NCBI RefSeq assembly: GCF_024518675.1 | Contig: NZ_JANIGL010000001.1 | Location: 1,116,001-1,180,000 of the forward strand | Length of the DNA: 64,000 nt | Reading direction: 5' to 3' | Origin: Pseudoalteromonas shioyasakiensis | GTDB lineage: Bacteria > Pseudomonadota > Gammaproteobacteria > Enterobacterales > Alteromonadaceae | Shown here: positions 36,585 through 45,388 of the stretch, piece after piece | Layout: the number at the start of each line of letters is the position of its first letter | Position numbering within the stretch: position 1 is the first letter of the stretch | Position numbers and translations under genes: made by a program | The notes under the pieces: model-generated | What the model was told of the DNA's origin: nothing | What the model saw: only the letters and a program-made list of their open reading frames with translations | The model's database searches: none

Positions 36585-38723
36585 ATGGAAATAGATGATT
36601 TAACAAACCATGGCGGCGTATTAGTAGATTGTCTTGCTATTTTATGCCATTACCATGACCGCGAATTTTCTCGCGAAACGATATTAAGTGGTTTACCTCT
36701 CGAACAAGGTAACCTTACCCCTTCAGGCTTTTCACGGGCAGCTAAACGCATTGGCTTTAAAACAAAGGTGGTCAATAAGCCACTAACAAAAATAAACACG
36801 GCATTATTACCTGCTATTTTATTGCTAAGTGACAACCAAGCTTGCGTGGTGACTTCTTTAGATCCCGAAACAGCTACAATGGAAGTTATTTACCCAGAGT
36901 TAAGTGACTCTGCGGTGCAGCTAAGTATTGAACAATTGAGCCAAAATACGACTGATATTATTATTTATGCACAACCTGAGTTTGCCTTTGATGCTCGCTC
37001 ACCAGTGCTACAAAAACTCTCTAAAGATGGCTGGTTTTGGGGAGTCATCAAAGAATGTCGCTCACTTTATAAAGACGTTATTATTTCAGCGATTGCACTT
37101 GGTTTACTATCTATTGCCATGCCGTTATTTGTTATGAATGTATACGACCGAGTGGTGCCAAACCAAGCAACAGAGACACTGTGGGTTTTAGCTATTGGGG
37201 TTTTAATTGCCCTTACTGCAGATTTAGCTCTGCGACTAGTACGCAGCTATTTTGTCGAACTTGCAGCAAGCCGAATAGACGTAAAAGTGTCGGCAGTGAT
37301 CATGGAACGTGTTTTGGGCATGAAATTAAAAAACAGACCAAATTCTGCAGGCTCCTTTGCCAGTAATATTCAGTCTTTTGAAGCTGTAAGAAGTTTTTTT
37401 AGTTCAATCACTTTAGTTGCGCTTGTGGATCTGCCTTTTGTGTTTTTATACATCATAGTAATTGCCATAATCGGCGTTCCTTTGAGTATTCCGATTATTG
37501 CAGGCGCTTTATTTTTACTGTGTTACGCATTAGCAGCGCATAGAAAATTAGAAGCTTTTTCTGAACAAACAATGAAAGCAAGCTCGATGCGCAACGCTAC
37601 GCTGGTTGAAAGTCTAACTAATATTGAAGACGTAAAAAGTTTTCATAGTGAATGTAAAACCCAAGCTATTTGGGAAAAATCAACCATATTTATCGCCCGT
37701 ATAAATGCACAAAGCAGGCTTATATCTGGGTCTATTTCAACTACGGCCACCTGGGCTCAACAATGTGTTGGCGTCATTATTGTTATTATCGGTGTTCATC
37801 TCATTATCAATGGTGATCTAACCCAAGGCGGGTTAATTGCTGCTTACTTATTATCGTCTCGAGCTATGGGGCCAATCGGGCAATCTGCGGCGGTTTTGGC
37901 CCAATTTCATCATGCAGCAATAGCTATGCATTCTCTTAACGAGATCATGGAGAACGAGGTTGAACGCCCGCCTGGAAAACACTGGGTAAGTCACCCAATA
38001 TTAAGAGGCGATATTCAATTTAAAGACGTACGCTTTAAGTACTCAGATGAAAGTAATGATGCGCTATCAGGTATTAATATAACAATAAAAGCAGGTGAAA
38101 AAGTCGCTATTTTAGGCCGTAATGGCTCAGGTAAAAGTACACTTGAAAAACTTATATTAGGGCTTTACGAACCAACATCTGGGTCAATTTCTATTGATAA
38201 TAGCGACATTCATCAAATTGACCCAGCCGAACTGAGACACAATATTGGTTATGTGCCGCAAACAGTTTCTTTGTTCTACGGTACTTTAAAAGACAATATC
38301 ACCCTAAGTGCATGGCATGCTAAGGACGAACAAATTATTTCTGCCTGCGAAAAAAGCCAACTTTTTGAATTAATTAATTCTCATCCGGATGGGTTTGATC
38401 TACAAGTCGGCGAACAAGGCAGGCTATTATCTGGTGGTCAACGACAAGCGGTAGGCATTGCCAGAGCGCTTATAAATGACCCACCAATACTTATTTTAGA
38501 TGAGCCAACATCTGCCCTTGATCATAATAGTGAAGCAAAAATTATTGCGAGCTTAAAACAACACAGTGTTGATAAAACCTTAATTGTAGTTACTCACAGA
38601 ACTTCGCTATTAGAACTTGTTGACCGCATAATTGTATTAGACCAAGGAAAGGTATCAGCCGATGGCCCCAAAGATAAAGTCATCGCTTCACTTAACAAAA
38701 CACCTGTGGAGCGTGCTTCATGA
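36585..38723 (+). CDS. Type I secretion ABC transporter, LapB-like, with C39-like domain
   Basis: 712 residues. The N-terminal C39-like domain (about 5-125) looks like a non-catalytic substrate-recognition version. A six-helix transmembrane domain (about 155-430) follows. The ATPase domain has Walker A GRNGSGKST near 512, the signature LSGGQRQAV near 616, and Walker B ILILDEPTSALD near 637. It energises one-step export of the adhesin. Its last codons overlap the lapC-like gene (ATGA). LapB is the closest described family by context and architecture. Confidence 0.9.
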   Translation: MEIDDLTNHGGVLVDCLAILCHYHDREFSRETILSGLPLEQGNLTPSGFSRAAKRIGFKTKVVNKPLTKINTALLPAILLLSDNQACVVTSLDPETATMEVIYPELSDSAVQLSIEQLSQNTTDIIIYAQPEFAFDARSPVLQKLSKDGWFWGVIKECRSLYKDVIISAIALGLLSIAMPLFVMNVYDRVVPNQATETLWVLAIGVLIALTADLALRLVRSYFVELAASRIDVKVSAVIMERVLGMKLKNRPNSAGSFASNIQSFEAVRSFFSSITLVALVDLPFVFLYIIVIAIIGVPLSIPIIAGALFLLCYALAAHRKLEAFSEQTMKASSMRNATLVESLTNIEDVKSFHSECKTQAIWEKSTIFIARINAQSRLISGSISTTATWAQQCVGVIIVIIGVHLIINGDLTQGGLIAAYLLSSRAMGPIGQSAAVLAQFHHAAIAMHSLNEIMENEVERPPGKHWVSHPILRGDIQFKDVRFKYSDESNDALSGINITIKAGEKVAILGRNGSGKSTLEKLILGLYEPTSGSISIDNSDIHQIDPAELRHNIGYVPQTVSLFYGTLKDNITLSAWHAKDEQIISACEKSQLFELINSHPDGFDLQVGEQGRLLSGGQRQAVGIARALINDPPILILDEPTSALDHNSEAKIIASLKQHSVDKTLIVVTHRTSLLELVDRIIVLDQGKVSADGPKDKVIASLNKTPVERAS

Positions 38724-40141
38724 GTGAGAAAAAGCCGCCATTAGAGCAGCGTTCCTTCGAGTCGATGGAGCGGGCTATAGCAGCCAGCAAAGGCCACAAA
38801 CCTTCAATATTTAATGGTTTATTTAAAAATTGGTTATCACCGCCAAACAACCAAGACTGGGTAGTGGATGCACAATGGGAAAAAATGCAACAACAACCTG
38901 CACAGGCGCGATTGCTGTTATATTTGATATGTTTGAGTATGTTGCTGTTAATTGTTTGGTCTGCGTTTGCAAGTCTAGATGAGGTAGCTCGTGGTGAAGG
39001 ACGAGTGATCCCATCCAATAAATTGCAACTTGTACAATCTTACGATGGCGGCATGGTAGAACAAATCAACGTACGTGAGGGGCAAGTCGTTAGTGTCGGT
39101 GATGTATTAATCAAAATCGATCCTACTCGCTATATCTCAAGTTTTCGTGAAAATCAGGCTAAAGTACTCTCTCTCAGTGCCAAAGTTACCAGGTTAAAAG
39201 CACTTACGCAAAAGCAGCCTCTAACTTTTGATGAGCAACTAAAAATAGACTCCCCCGATGCAGTTATCCATGAGCAGGCACTTTATCTGAGTAATAAACA
39301 AGAATTAGATCAACAAATCAGTATTCATAAGCGCCAATTAGAGCAACGCCGACAAGATCATATCGAAGCCCAAGCCGCATTAAAGCAGCATACTGATGCT
39401 CTGCGATTAATATACCGGGAGCTACAAGTTACCCGCCCATTATTAAAATCAGGCGCTGTTTCTGATATCGACATCATCCGCTTAGAACGCCAAGCCATTG
39501 ACCTGAAAGGTGAAATAAGCAGAACAAAAGCGGTGATAAATCGCAGTCTATCAGCCATTAATGAAGCAAAAAATAAAGTCGCGGAAGTTGAGCTAGTGAT
39601 GATAAATCGATGGAATAATGAATTATCTGAAGCGTTATTACGCCTTGAATCGATTAAAGAAACTGAATCAGGTCTGGCGGATAAAGTCACCCAAACTGAA
39701 ATTAGATCGCCGGTGAACGGCACTGTTCAGCGCTTAATGGTTAATACTGTCGGCGGCATCCTGCAACCAGGTAGTGACGTATTAGAAATAGTACCTCTGG
39801 ATGATCAACTCATTGTAGAAGCGAAAATACCGCCTAAAGACATTGCTTTTCTGCGCCCAGGGCAAGCAGCAATGATAAAGTTTACCGCTTACGATTTTGC
39901 CATTTATGGTGGTTTACATGCCGAAGTGATACAGATCAGTGCTGATACAATTACCGATGAACGAGATAACACTTTTTATTTAGTGCAATTAAAAACCAAT
40001 AAAAAACAATTTGCCGATGACCTTACCATTATCCCAGGCATGACAACCCAGGTAGATATAATTACAGGCAAAAAAACCGTCTTAGAATACTTACTCAAAC
40101 CTGTATTGCGGGCTACCTCACTGGCCATGACTGAACGCTAA
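38720..40141 (+). CDS. Type I secretion membrane-fusion protein, LapC/HlyD-like
   Basis: 473 residues. A short cytoplasmic N-terminus and one membrane helix (LLLYLICLSMLLLIVWSAFASL, about 55-78) come first. A lipoyl-like half motif (EVARGEGRVIPSNKLQLVQSYDGGMVEQINVREGQVVSVGDVLIKIDPT), a long coiled coil (about 165-310) and a C-terminal beta-barrel (TEIRSPVNGTVQRL...) follow. It bridges the ABC transporter to the TolC-type channel. The start overlaps the ABC gene by 4 bp. Confidence 0.93.
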   Translation: MSEKKPPLEQRSFESMERAIAASKGHKPSIFNGLFKNWLSPPNNQDWVVDAQWEKMQQQPAQARLLLYLICLSMLLLIVWSAFASLDEVARGEGRVIPSNKLQLVQSYDGGMVEQINVREGQVVSVGDVLIKIDPTRYISSFRENQAKVLSLSAKVTRLKALTQKQPLTFDEQLKIDSPDAVIHEQALYLSNKQELDQQISIHKRQLEQRRQDHIEAQAALKQHTDALRLIYRELQVTRPLLKSGAVSDIDIIRLERQAIDLKGEISRTKAVINRSLSAINEAKNKVAEVELVMINRWNNELSEALLRLESIKETESGLADKVTQTEIRSPVNGTVQRLMVNTVGGILQPGSDVLEIVPLDDQLIVEAKIPPKDIAFLRPGQAAMIKFTAYDFAIYGGLHAEVIQISADTITDERDNTFYLVQLKTNKKQFADDLTIIPGMTTQVDIITGKKTVLEYLLKPVLRATSLAMTER

Positions 40142-40173
40142 GCCTTAACCATTAGCCTTAAACGGGAGTTATA

Positions 40174-40761
40174 ATGCGCTCACACATCTTTATTAGCACA
40201 GCTGAACTTGTATCTCCACATTGGAGCAATGCTTATCCTAATTGTGAGATCAAACAATTAGCGCCTAAGCATGTTACAGCTGATAGTGTAATTTGGATTT
40301 TAGCGGGAATGCCACAATGGTTAGAAATAATTGCTAGGTATAGCAAAAACCGCATTCCAGTGATCGTTATGGCAAAAGAGCTCAATATTAATGAGCTCGG
40401 TGCCGCACTAAAAATGGGTGCTAGAGGGTATGTTGAAGCCTTTGCAAGTCAGGTTATTATTGAGCAAGTAGCCGACACGACACTCAGTGGTGGTATTTGG
40501 CTACCCGGGCAATTATTGTCTAACTTAGTCGGCGCTCTATCTGAACAACCGATCAATTACAAACATGATTGTGACTTAAACTGCTTAACCAAACGCGAGC
40601 GTCAAGTTGTTGATATTGTAGTTACAGGTGCAACAAACAAACAAGTAGCTAAGCAACTAAAAATCACCGAAAGAACCGTTAAAGAACACATGAGCTCTGT
40701 GCTCAATAAATTAAACGTGCGCGATCGTATGCACCTAATGTTAGCCGTTAAAGGCAGCTAA
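40174..40761 (+). CDS. LuxR-type response-regulator-like transcription factor without a phosphoacceptor Asp
   Basis: 195 residues. The C-terminal LuxR/FixJ HTH (about 133-193) has LTKRERQVVDIVVTGATNKQVAKQLKITERTVKEHMSSVLNKLNVRDR. The N-terminal ~120 residues keep the receiver outline (IPVIVMAKELNINELGAALKMGARGYVEA). Where the acceptor Asp is expected, however, the sequence reads VIWILAGMPQ. It probably regulates the adjacent adhesin or secretion genes without phosphorylation (inference). It lies 32 nt after the lapC-like gene, so likely in the same operon, and is convergent with lapD. Confidence 0.85.
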   Translation: MRSHIFISTAELVSPHWSNAYPNCEIKQLAPKHVTADSVIWILAGMPQWLEIIARYSKNRIPVIVMAKELNINELGAALKMGARGYVEAFASQVIIEQVADTTLSGGIWLPGQLLSNLVGALSEQPINYKHDCDLNCLTKRERQVVDIVVTGATNKQVAKQLKITERTVKEHMSSVLNKLNVRDRMHLMLAVKGS

Positions 40762-40784
40762 CATTAAAAGCTATATAGACGCTG

Positions 40785-42770
40785 TTAGTTATCTTGCTCT
40801 ACAGTCTCATCTGTCGGCTGCGAGACAACACCATCAAAGCCAAGTGATTGCAACATGGTTAAATCATCAGGGTTATTAACCCCTTCTGCAATAACCTTAA
40901 TTCCAATTGAATGCGCCATTGAACACACTCCCCGCAAAAACGTTTGGTTATCTTGGCTATAACTTATATTGTGGCCATAAATACTATCAACCTTTATCAT
41001 CTCAAGACCCAGCTCTTGTAATTTATCAAGCTTGGTAAATGCAGAGCCCACTCTTTTGAGCGCAACTTTAGCGCCCATACTGTTTACTTGCCCACAAAAG
41101 TCTCTAAAAATTTTCAACTCGGCAACAGCTATACTCTCTTTTATATCAAAACAAATGTGCTTTGCTAAATCAGGGAAGGCTAAAAGATAAGTTAAGATTG
41201 CAGCAAGCGCACTATCATCAAGTAATGTTTCTTCTGATAACTCAACAGAAATCAATTTTAAATCTTCACGTTCATCAAACACTCTAACTAAATATTTGAT
41301 TATTCCCCAATCTAACCGAGATAGTAATTTTAATCGCTTAGCCCAGTGGTAATAATAACCATGGCGGTAGAGCTCGCCATTTAATAATAAGCTCAACGTT
41401 AGCTGATTATGCAACAATTTACCGTTAAAACTGGTAACCGGATAAAGCATAATATCTAAATCATCATTATCCAATGCTTGTTCAATGGCCTCACGCCAAC
41501 TATCTGGATTATCAAATAGCTCACTTTTGTTTTTATTGTCAGTCAGTTCAGCTTGAGTTGTTTGTTCACTTGAAGCAACTTTTAATAAGTTATCCACCCG
41601 TTTCAACAAAGTAAAACGGGTATCTTTACTCTCAATAAATGTACAACTATGTGGCACTGCTAAATCAACACCTTGATACTCACTTACCAATGTTTTATGC
41701 AGCTGTAATATCCGCTCACTAAGTAGTTTTAAATCATCAATGTCTGTCAGCAAAACAGTGAAGTCGGTATGTGACATACGCGCGATATGATTTTCAGAGA
41801 AACGATCTTCGTTTTCTTCTAAAAAGAGAATTAACGTTTTAGTAAAACGCCGTAAAAAGTCAACCATTTCAACTCGTCCCAACCGCTCACTAATTTGGTC
41901 TAAGTTCATCACTCTAAATAAAAACAACGCACCATGTGCATGATCTTCTGATTGTTTTAACTGCGCCTCTAAGGTGGCAGAAAAATACTCTCTATTTGCT
42001 AAACCGGTTAATTCATCATGCTGGCTTTTAAATCTAAATTCTTCTAAACGCTTTTTGTCTTCTTTAATTATTTGACTAAAGCGACTAGAGAGTTGATTCA
42101 TCGAACTTACAAGGCGAGCAAATTCATAAGTATGTGGTACTTTTGATTTTATAAAACGCTTATTGCCTAATTCACTGGCCTGATACACCACATCATCCAA
42201 TGGCCGTAATATTCTTGATAAAAAGTAGCTGCTTGCAATACAAGCCACTATTGCTACCAATAAGAAACTAAAAAATAACCTCACCGCGCTTTGCCATAAA
42301 GCCTGCTCTGTATACTGGCTATGACTTTCTAAAAATACAGTGCCAAACTGGCTCCAACCATCATTAACTTGAGAAACCCCAGGCGCAACATCTAAGTGAT
42401 ATAGGTGGTGAAACCAATCAGGTGTAGAAGTATCAAAATCGCCACTGAACACCCGCTTTGCGATGACTTCCCCGGTTGGGTCTTGTAACTCAATTCGCTG
42501 ATAGTGACCGGTATCAAAAGTAGCAGAAATAAGTAACTCTAAACTTACAGGATCTTTCTCCAACTGGCTTATCATTAAGGCTAAATTGTTAGCATTATCT
42601 ACATTTTTTAAATACAACTGAGATGAAAAGTAGTTTTTTGCTGAATAAGTACTAATCAATAAACTACTGATAAAGCCAACAAGTATCACCACCAGTATGG
42701 CAAGCCACAATTCTTGCCGAAGCGTGATACTGCTTTTTCTATTACGTTTAAATAAGGAAAAAAATGCCAT
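40785..42770 (-). CDS. lapD: LapD-like cyclic-di-GMP receptor (degenerate GGDEF-EAL, HAMP)
   Basis: 661 residues from the ATG at 42770, which overlaps the lapG stop (TAATG). A start at 42818 would lie inside lapG. Order of parts: membrane helix about 15-45, periplasmic output domain about 45-155, second helix about 160-185, HAMP, GGDEF domain (DELTGLANREYF), EAL domain. Catalytic motifs are lost: the GGDEF loop reads RMSHTDF and the EAL position reads LTLSLL. By analogy with LapD, c-di-GMP binding makes the periplasmic domain sequester LapG and so keeps the adhesin on the surface. Confidence 0.9.
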   Translation of the reverse strand: MAFFSLFKRNRKSSITLRQELWLAILVVILVGFISSLLISTYSAKNYFSSQLYLKNVDNANNLALMISQLEKDPVSLELLISATFDTGHYQRIELQDPTGEVIAKRVFSGDFDTSTPDWFHHLYHLDVAPGVSQVNDGWSQFGTVFLESHSQYTEQALWQSAVRLFFSFLLVAIVACIASSYFLSRILRPLDDVVYQASELGNKRFIKSKVPHTYEFARLVSSMNQLSSRFSQIIKEDKKRLEEFRFKSQHDELTGLANREYFSATLEAQLKQSEDHAHGALFLFRVMNLDQISERLGRVEMVDFLRRFTKTLILFLEENEDRFSENHIARMSHTDFTVLLTDIDDLKLLSERILQLHKTLVSEYQGVDLAVPHSCTFIESKDTRFTLLKRVDNLLKVASSEQTTQAELTDNKNKSELFDNPDSWREAIEQALDNDDLDIMLYPVTSFNGKLLHNQLTLSLLLNGELYRHGYYYHWAKRLKLLSRLDWGIIKYLVRVFDEREDLKLISVELSEETLLDDSALAAILTYLLAFPDLAKHICFDIKESIAVAELKIFRDFCGQVNSMGAKVALKRVGSAFTKLDKLQELGLEMIKVDSIYGHNISYSQDNQTFLRGVCSMAHSIGIKVIAEGVNNPDDLTMLQSLGFDGVVSQPTDETVEQDN

Positions 42771-43495
42771 TACCACATAACTCCTTCTCGTTGTGTTTGC
42801 TCTAATATCCGACGCCAACGCGATAAACGAGCTGTTGGGTTCGCAACACTTTTGGTTGAATTATTTGCCCATAACCCCTGACTATTGAAACTAAATACAG
42901 GGCTTAGATCTGTCCTTTTTGCCGCAGGTAGTACTTTTGTTATTAAACTATCAAGAATAAGAGGTTGAGCATTGGGGGTAACAAAATAACCCAGCACCAT
43001 ATGGGCCTGCGTTCTATTTGAACGGGGCCCACCGATTTGTGCTTTAACATAGATAAGCCTTAGCTTATTGTCATCAACACCTAGGGCTCGCAAGCTGATA
43101 TATTTAGCAATTGCATAATCTTCGCAATCCCCCAAGCCTTTACCTAAGGTTTCAAGTGGCGTCGCCCAATAATCTTTTTGTTGCCAGAGCTGAATATCTG
43201 TTCGATAACGTAAGTTACGAGCAAAAAAGTCATTTACGATTAAAATTTTTTGTTGTTCAGGTTTGTTTTGTGATTGCACCAGCATGGTTTGCCAGCTCCG
43301 TGCAACCGCCAGCCTTGAAGGTCCAAACTGTTGATTAATTTGCTGAAAAAACACATTGAATTGAATAGGTAAACGGGCAGCGAATACCAGGCCATTAAGT
43401 ACTACCAGCAACAATATAATTTGCCAAATATAGCCTTTATAACCTACAGGCCAAAGCCTGAGCTGCTTTACAAAAGCGTGCACAAGCAAAGCCAC
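42770..43495 (-). CDS. lapG: LapG-like periplasmic cysteine protease (transglutaminase-like)
   Basis: 241 residues. An N-terminal signal/membrane segment (WQIILLLVVLNGLVF, about 24-38) is followed by the bacterial transglutaminase-like cysteine protease domain. The catalytic triad is visible: Cys124 (GLGDCEDYAIAKY), His165 (QAHMVLGYF) and Asp182 (LILDSL). LapG cuts the adhesin N-terminus at a TAAG-type site when LapD is not bound to c-di-GMP. The matching TAAG is present in the nearby adhesin. It is coupled to lapD by a TAATG overlap. Confidence 0.92.
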   Translation of the reverse strand: MALLVHAFVKQLRLWPVGYKGYIWQIILLLVVLNGLVFAARLPIQFNVFFQQINQQFGPSRLAVARSWQTMLVQSQNKPEQQKILIVNDFFARNLRYRTDIQLWQQKDYWATPLETLGKGLGDCEDYAIAKYISLRALGVDDNKLRLIYVKAQIGGPRSNRTQAHMVLGYFVTPNAQPLILDSLITKVLPAAKRTDLSPVFSFNSQGLWANNSTKSVANPTARLSRWRRILEQTQREGVMW

Positions 43496-43602
43496 ATAAT
43501 AGCTGTTAAAAAATAAGTAAAACCTTTTCGTGCCACAGTTTTAGATCAAAAAGAATTGTTAAACAAAGCATAGCACTTAGGGATAAATATGAGATATTTT
43601 GA

Positions 43603-44055
43603 CTAATAGTAAGTTACTTTTTTCACTTCTCGTGGCTTGATTTCACCGATATACAAATCGTGTACACGTTTCATATCAAGTCTAAGCTCTGTCGCGTAAC
43701 TGTCACCCACTGGGTAGCTTTTGACTACTTGGGCGCCCTTTATGATCCCTTGCACCTGGCTTTGTAACTGATCATTTTGTGCAATACTGCCTTGCACTGT
43801 GGTCCCTGCGGTAATTTTTTGCCCATATACTTGCTCAGCAAGCTCACGATATGCTTCAAGCTTAGACGCCTTCAAGGCCATTAACGAGCGTTGCGATTCG
43901 TTTTCACCGGGTTGTGCACTGATTGGCGCATAACCTACAGCTTTTAAAACGGGGTAGCTGTCTGGCTCTATATAGCTGTATTCAACATGTTTATCAAAAA
44001 TGCTACTACAACCTGCTAAACTGAAAAAGGCTAAAGTTAAAAGAACAATACGCAT
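43603..44055 (-). CDS. flgP: Flagellar LPP20-family lipoprotein FlgP
   Basis: 150 residues with a lipobox (SLAGC, Cys16). The LPP20-like domain has ALKASKLEAYRELAEQVYGQKI and VQGIIKGAQVVKSYPVGDSYATELRLDMKRV. In Vibrio FlgP is an outer-membrane lipoprotein of the polar flagellum, beside flgT. Here it is divergent from flgT with RpoN-like promoters on both sides. Confidence 0.88.
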   Translation of the reverse strand: MRIVLLTLAFFSLAGCSSIFDKHVEYSYIEPDSYPVLKAVGYAPISAQPGENESQRSLMALKASKLEAYRELAEQVYGQKITAGTTVQGSIAQNDQLQSQVQGIIKGAQVVKSYPVGDSYATELRLDMKRVHDLYIGEIKPREVKKVTYY

Positions 44056-44094
44056 AAGATCTCACGTTAAAAAATGGTTTTATAGTGCTCTCAA

Positions 44095-44110
44095 TGCACA
44101 ATCAATGCCA
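44095..44110 (-). promoter_or_regulatory. Candidate RpoN (sigma-54) promoter for flgP
   Basis: Minus-strand TGGCATTGATTGTGCA has GG-N10-GC spacing and TGGCA intact, with TTGC reading GTGC. It lies about 40 nt before flgP. Confidence 0.6.
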
Positions 44111-44142
44111 TGTTCTTGTGTGACTCTTATATTTTAAACAAT

Positions 44143-44158
44143 TGGTATAGTCCTTGCG
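44143..44158 (+). promoter_or_regulatory. Candidate RpoN (sigma-54) promoter for flgT
   Basis: TGGTATAGTCCTTGCG has GG-N10-GC spacing and an intact TTGC. It lies about 43 nt before the flgT start and is divergent from the flgP motif. Confidence 0.55.
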
Positions 44159-44200
44159 TAACAAGAGCAATTAACCAATATAATGGCGTGGACGTTTGAG

Positions 44201-45388
44201 ATGAAAAAACTATTTACTTATGCTGTATCTGCAGCGTGTATTGCTCTATGTATAAGTATGAGTGCTCATGCACAATGGTTTGAATCAACAGGTCACGCAA
44301 GCATTAAAAACAACGATATTGCTAAAGCAAAATCGGTTGCCATCAAAGACGCTATCACTCAAGCGCTAGTATTCTCAGGGGCGCGAGTTACATCGATGCA
44401 AACCTTAGTTGATGGCGTACTCACCCAAGACCAACTAAAAATAAACAGCCATGGTGAAATACAAAAAATTGAAATGATCAGCGAAGACAGACATGGCGAT
44501 CAATTTGCAATTACTCTACGTTTAGATATTTTCCCACAACAAGAGCATTGCCCAGCAAGTAACTTTAATAAGTTTGTTGCGATAACTCAAACTCAACTGA
44601 AAAACCGTGAACAAGCCAGAATGGGTCAAATTTTTGACATCAATAAAGCCACCAGCGAAAACCTGTATAACACGTTAAACGAATCACCAATAAGTACGCG
44701 CCCTACCGCTTACTTTAACTTCCCTATCCGTGTGAGTGAGTTTTTTACCCAGCAGTACGATTACAGCAACGCTCTACTTGAAGAAATTGCCTCTCGCAGT
44801 AATTCACAATATGTGTTGCTGAGCCAAATAGTGGATATATCGAATAGTGATAAACTTAATAATAGTTATGCGTTTTGGCAAGATGAAACCTATAAACGTG
44901 CATACAATGTTGATTTTGTATTATTTGATGGCACCACCTACGAACGACTTTGGCAAAAAAGCTACCGTGGCCAAGGCATATGGCCGTTTGAAAAAACTGA
45001 ATTAATCGATGTCTTCAGCGAAAAATTTTGGCATTCTGATTACGGACAAACGATTACTGATATCAACCAAACACTTAGTTATGACCTGCAAGCTGCGATG
45101 GCCTGCCTTGAGACCCAAGGCAAAATTTTACATATTGAAAACGATAAATTAGTGATTAATTTAGGTAAAGCGCATGGGCTTGAAAAAGGGCAAATTTTAA
45201 ATATTGCCCACCATAACTACTTAACCGACGTCGCTGGCAATAAACTGCCAAACCTTATCACGACTCTAAACCAAGTTCAGATAGAGCAGGTCTATCAGCA
45301 AAGCGCGGTTGCAACCAGTGTGGATAAACAGCCACTGCCTAATATTCAAATTAACGATATTGTAGAATTAGCTAAGTTATCACTTTAG
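44201..45388 (+). CDS. flgT: Flagellar H-ring protein FlgT
   Basis: 395 residues from ATG 44201; an upstream in-frame ATG at 44183 would add six residues before a clear signal peptide (MKKLFTYAVSAACIALCISMSAHA-QW). The N-terminal WFESTGHASIKNNDIAKAKSVAIKDAITQALVFSGARV and the C-terminal GKAHGLEKGQILNI are FlgT-like. In Vibrio FlgT forms the H ring around the LP ring of sodium-driven polar flagella. Its last 17 bp overlap the convergent oxyR. Confidence 0.9.
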   Translation: MKKLFTYAVSAACIALCISMSAHAQWFESTGHASIKNNDIAKAKSVAIKDAITQALVFSGARVTSMQTLVDGVLTQDQLKINSHGEIQKIEMISEDRHGDQFAITLRLDIFPQQEHCPASNFNKFVAITQTQLKNREQARMGQIFDINKATSENLYNTLNESPISTRPTAYFNFPIRVSEFFTQQYDYSNALLEEIASRSNSQYVLLSQIVDISNSDKLNNSYAFWQDETYKRAYNVDFVLFDGTTYERLWQKSYRGQGIWPFEKTELIDVFSEKFWHSDYGQTITDINQTLSYDLQAAMACLETQGKILHIENDKLVINLGKAHGLEKGQILNIAHHNYLTDVAGNKLPNLITTLNQVQIEQVYQQSAVATSVDKQPLPNIQINDIVELAKLSL

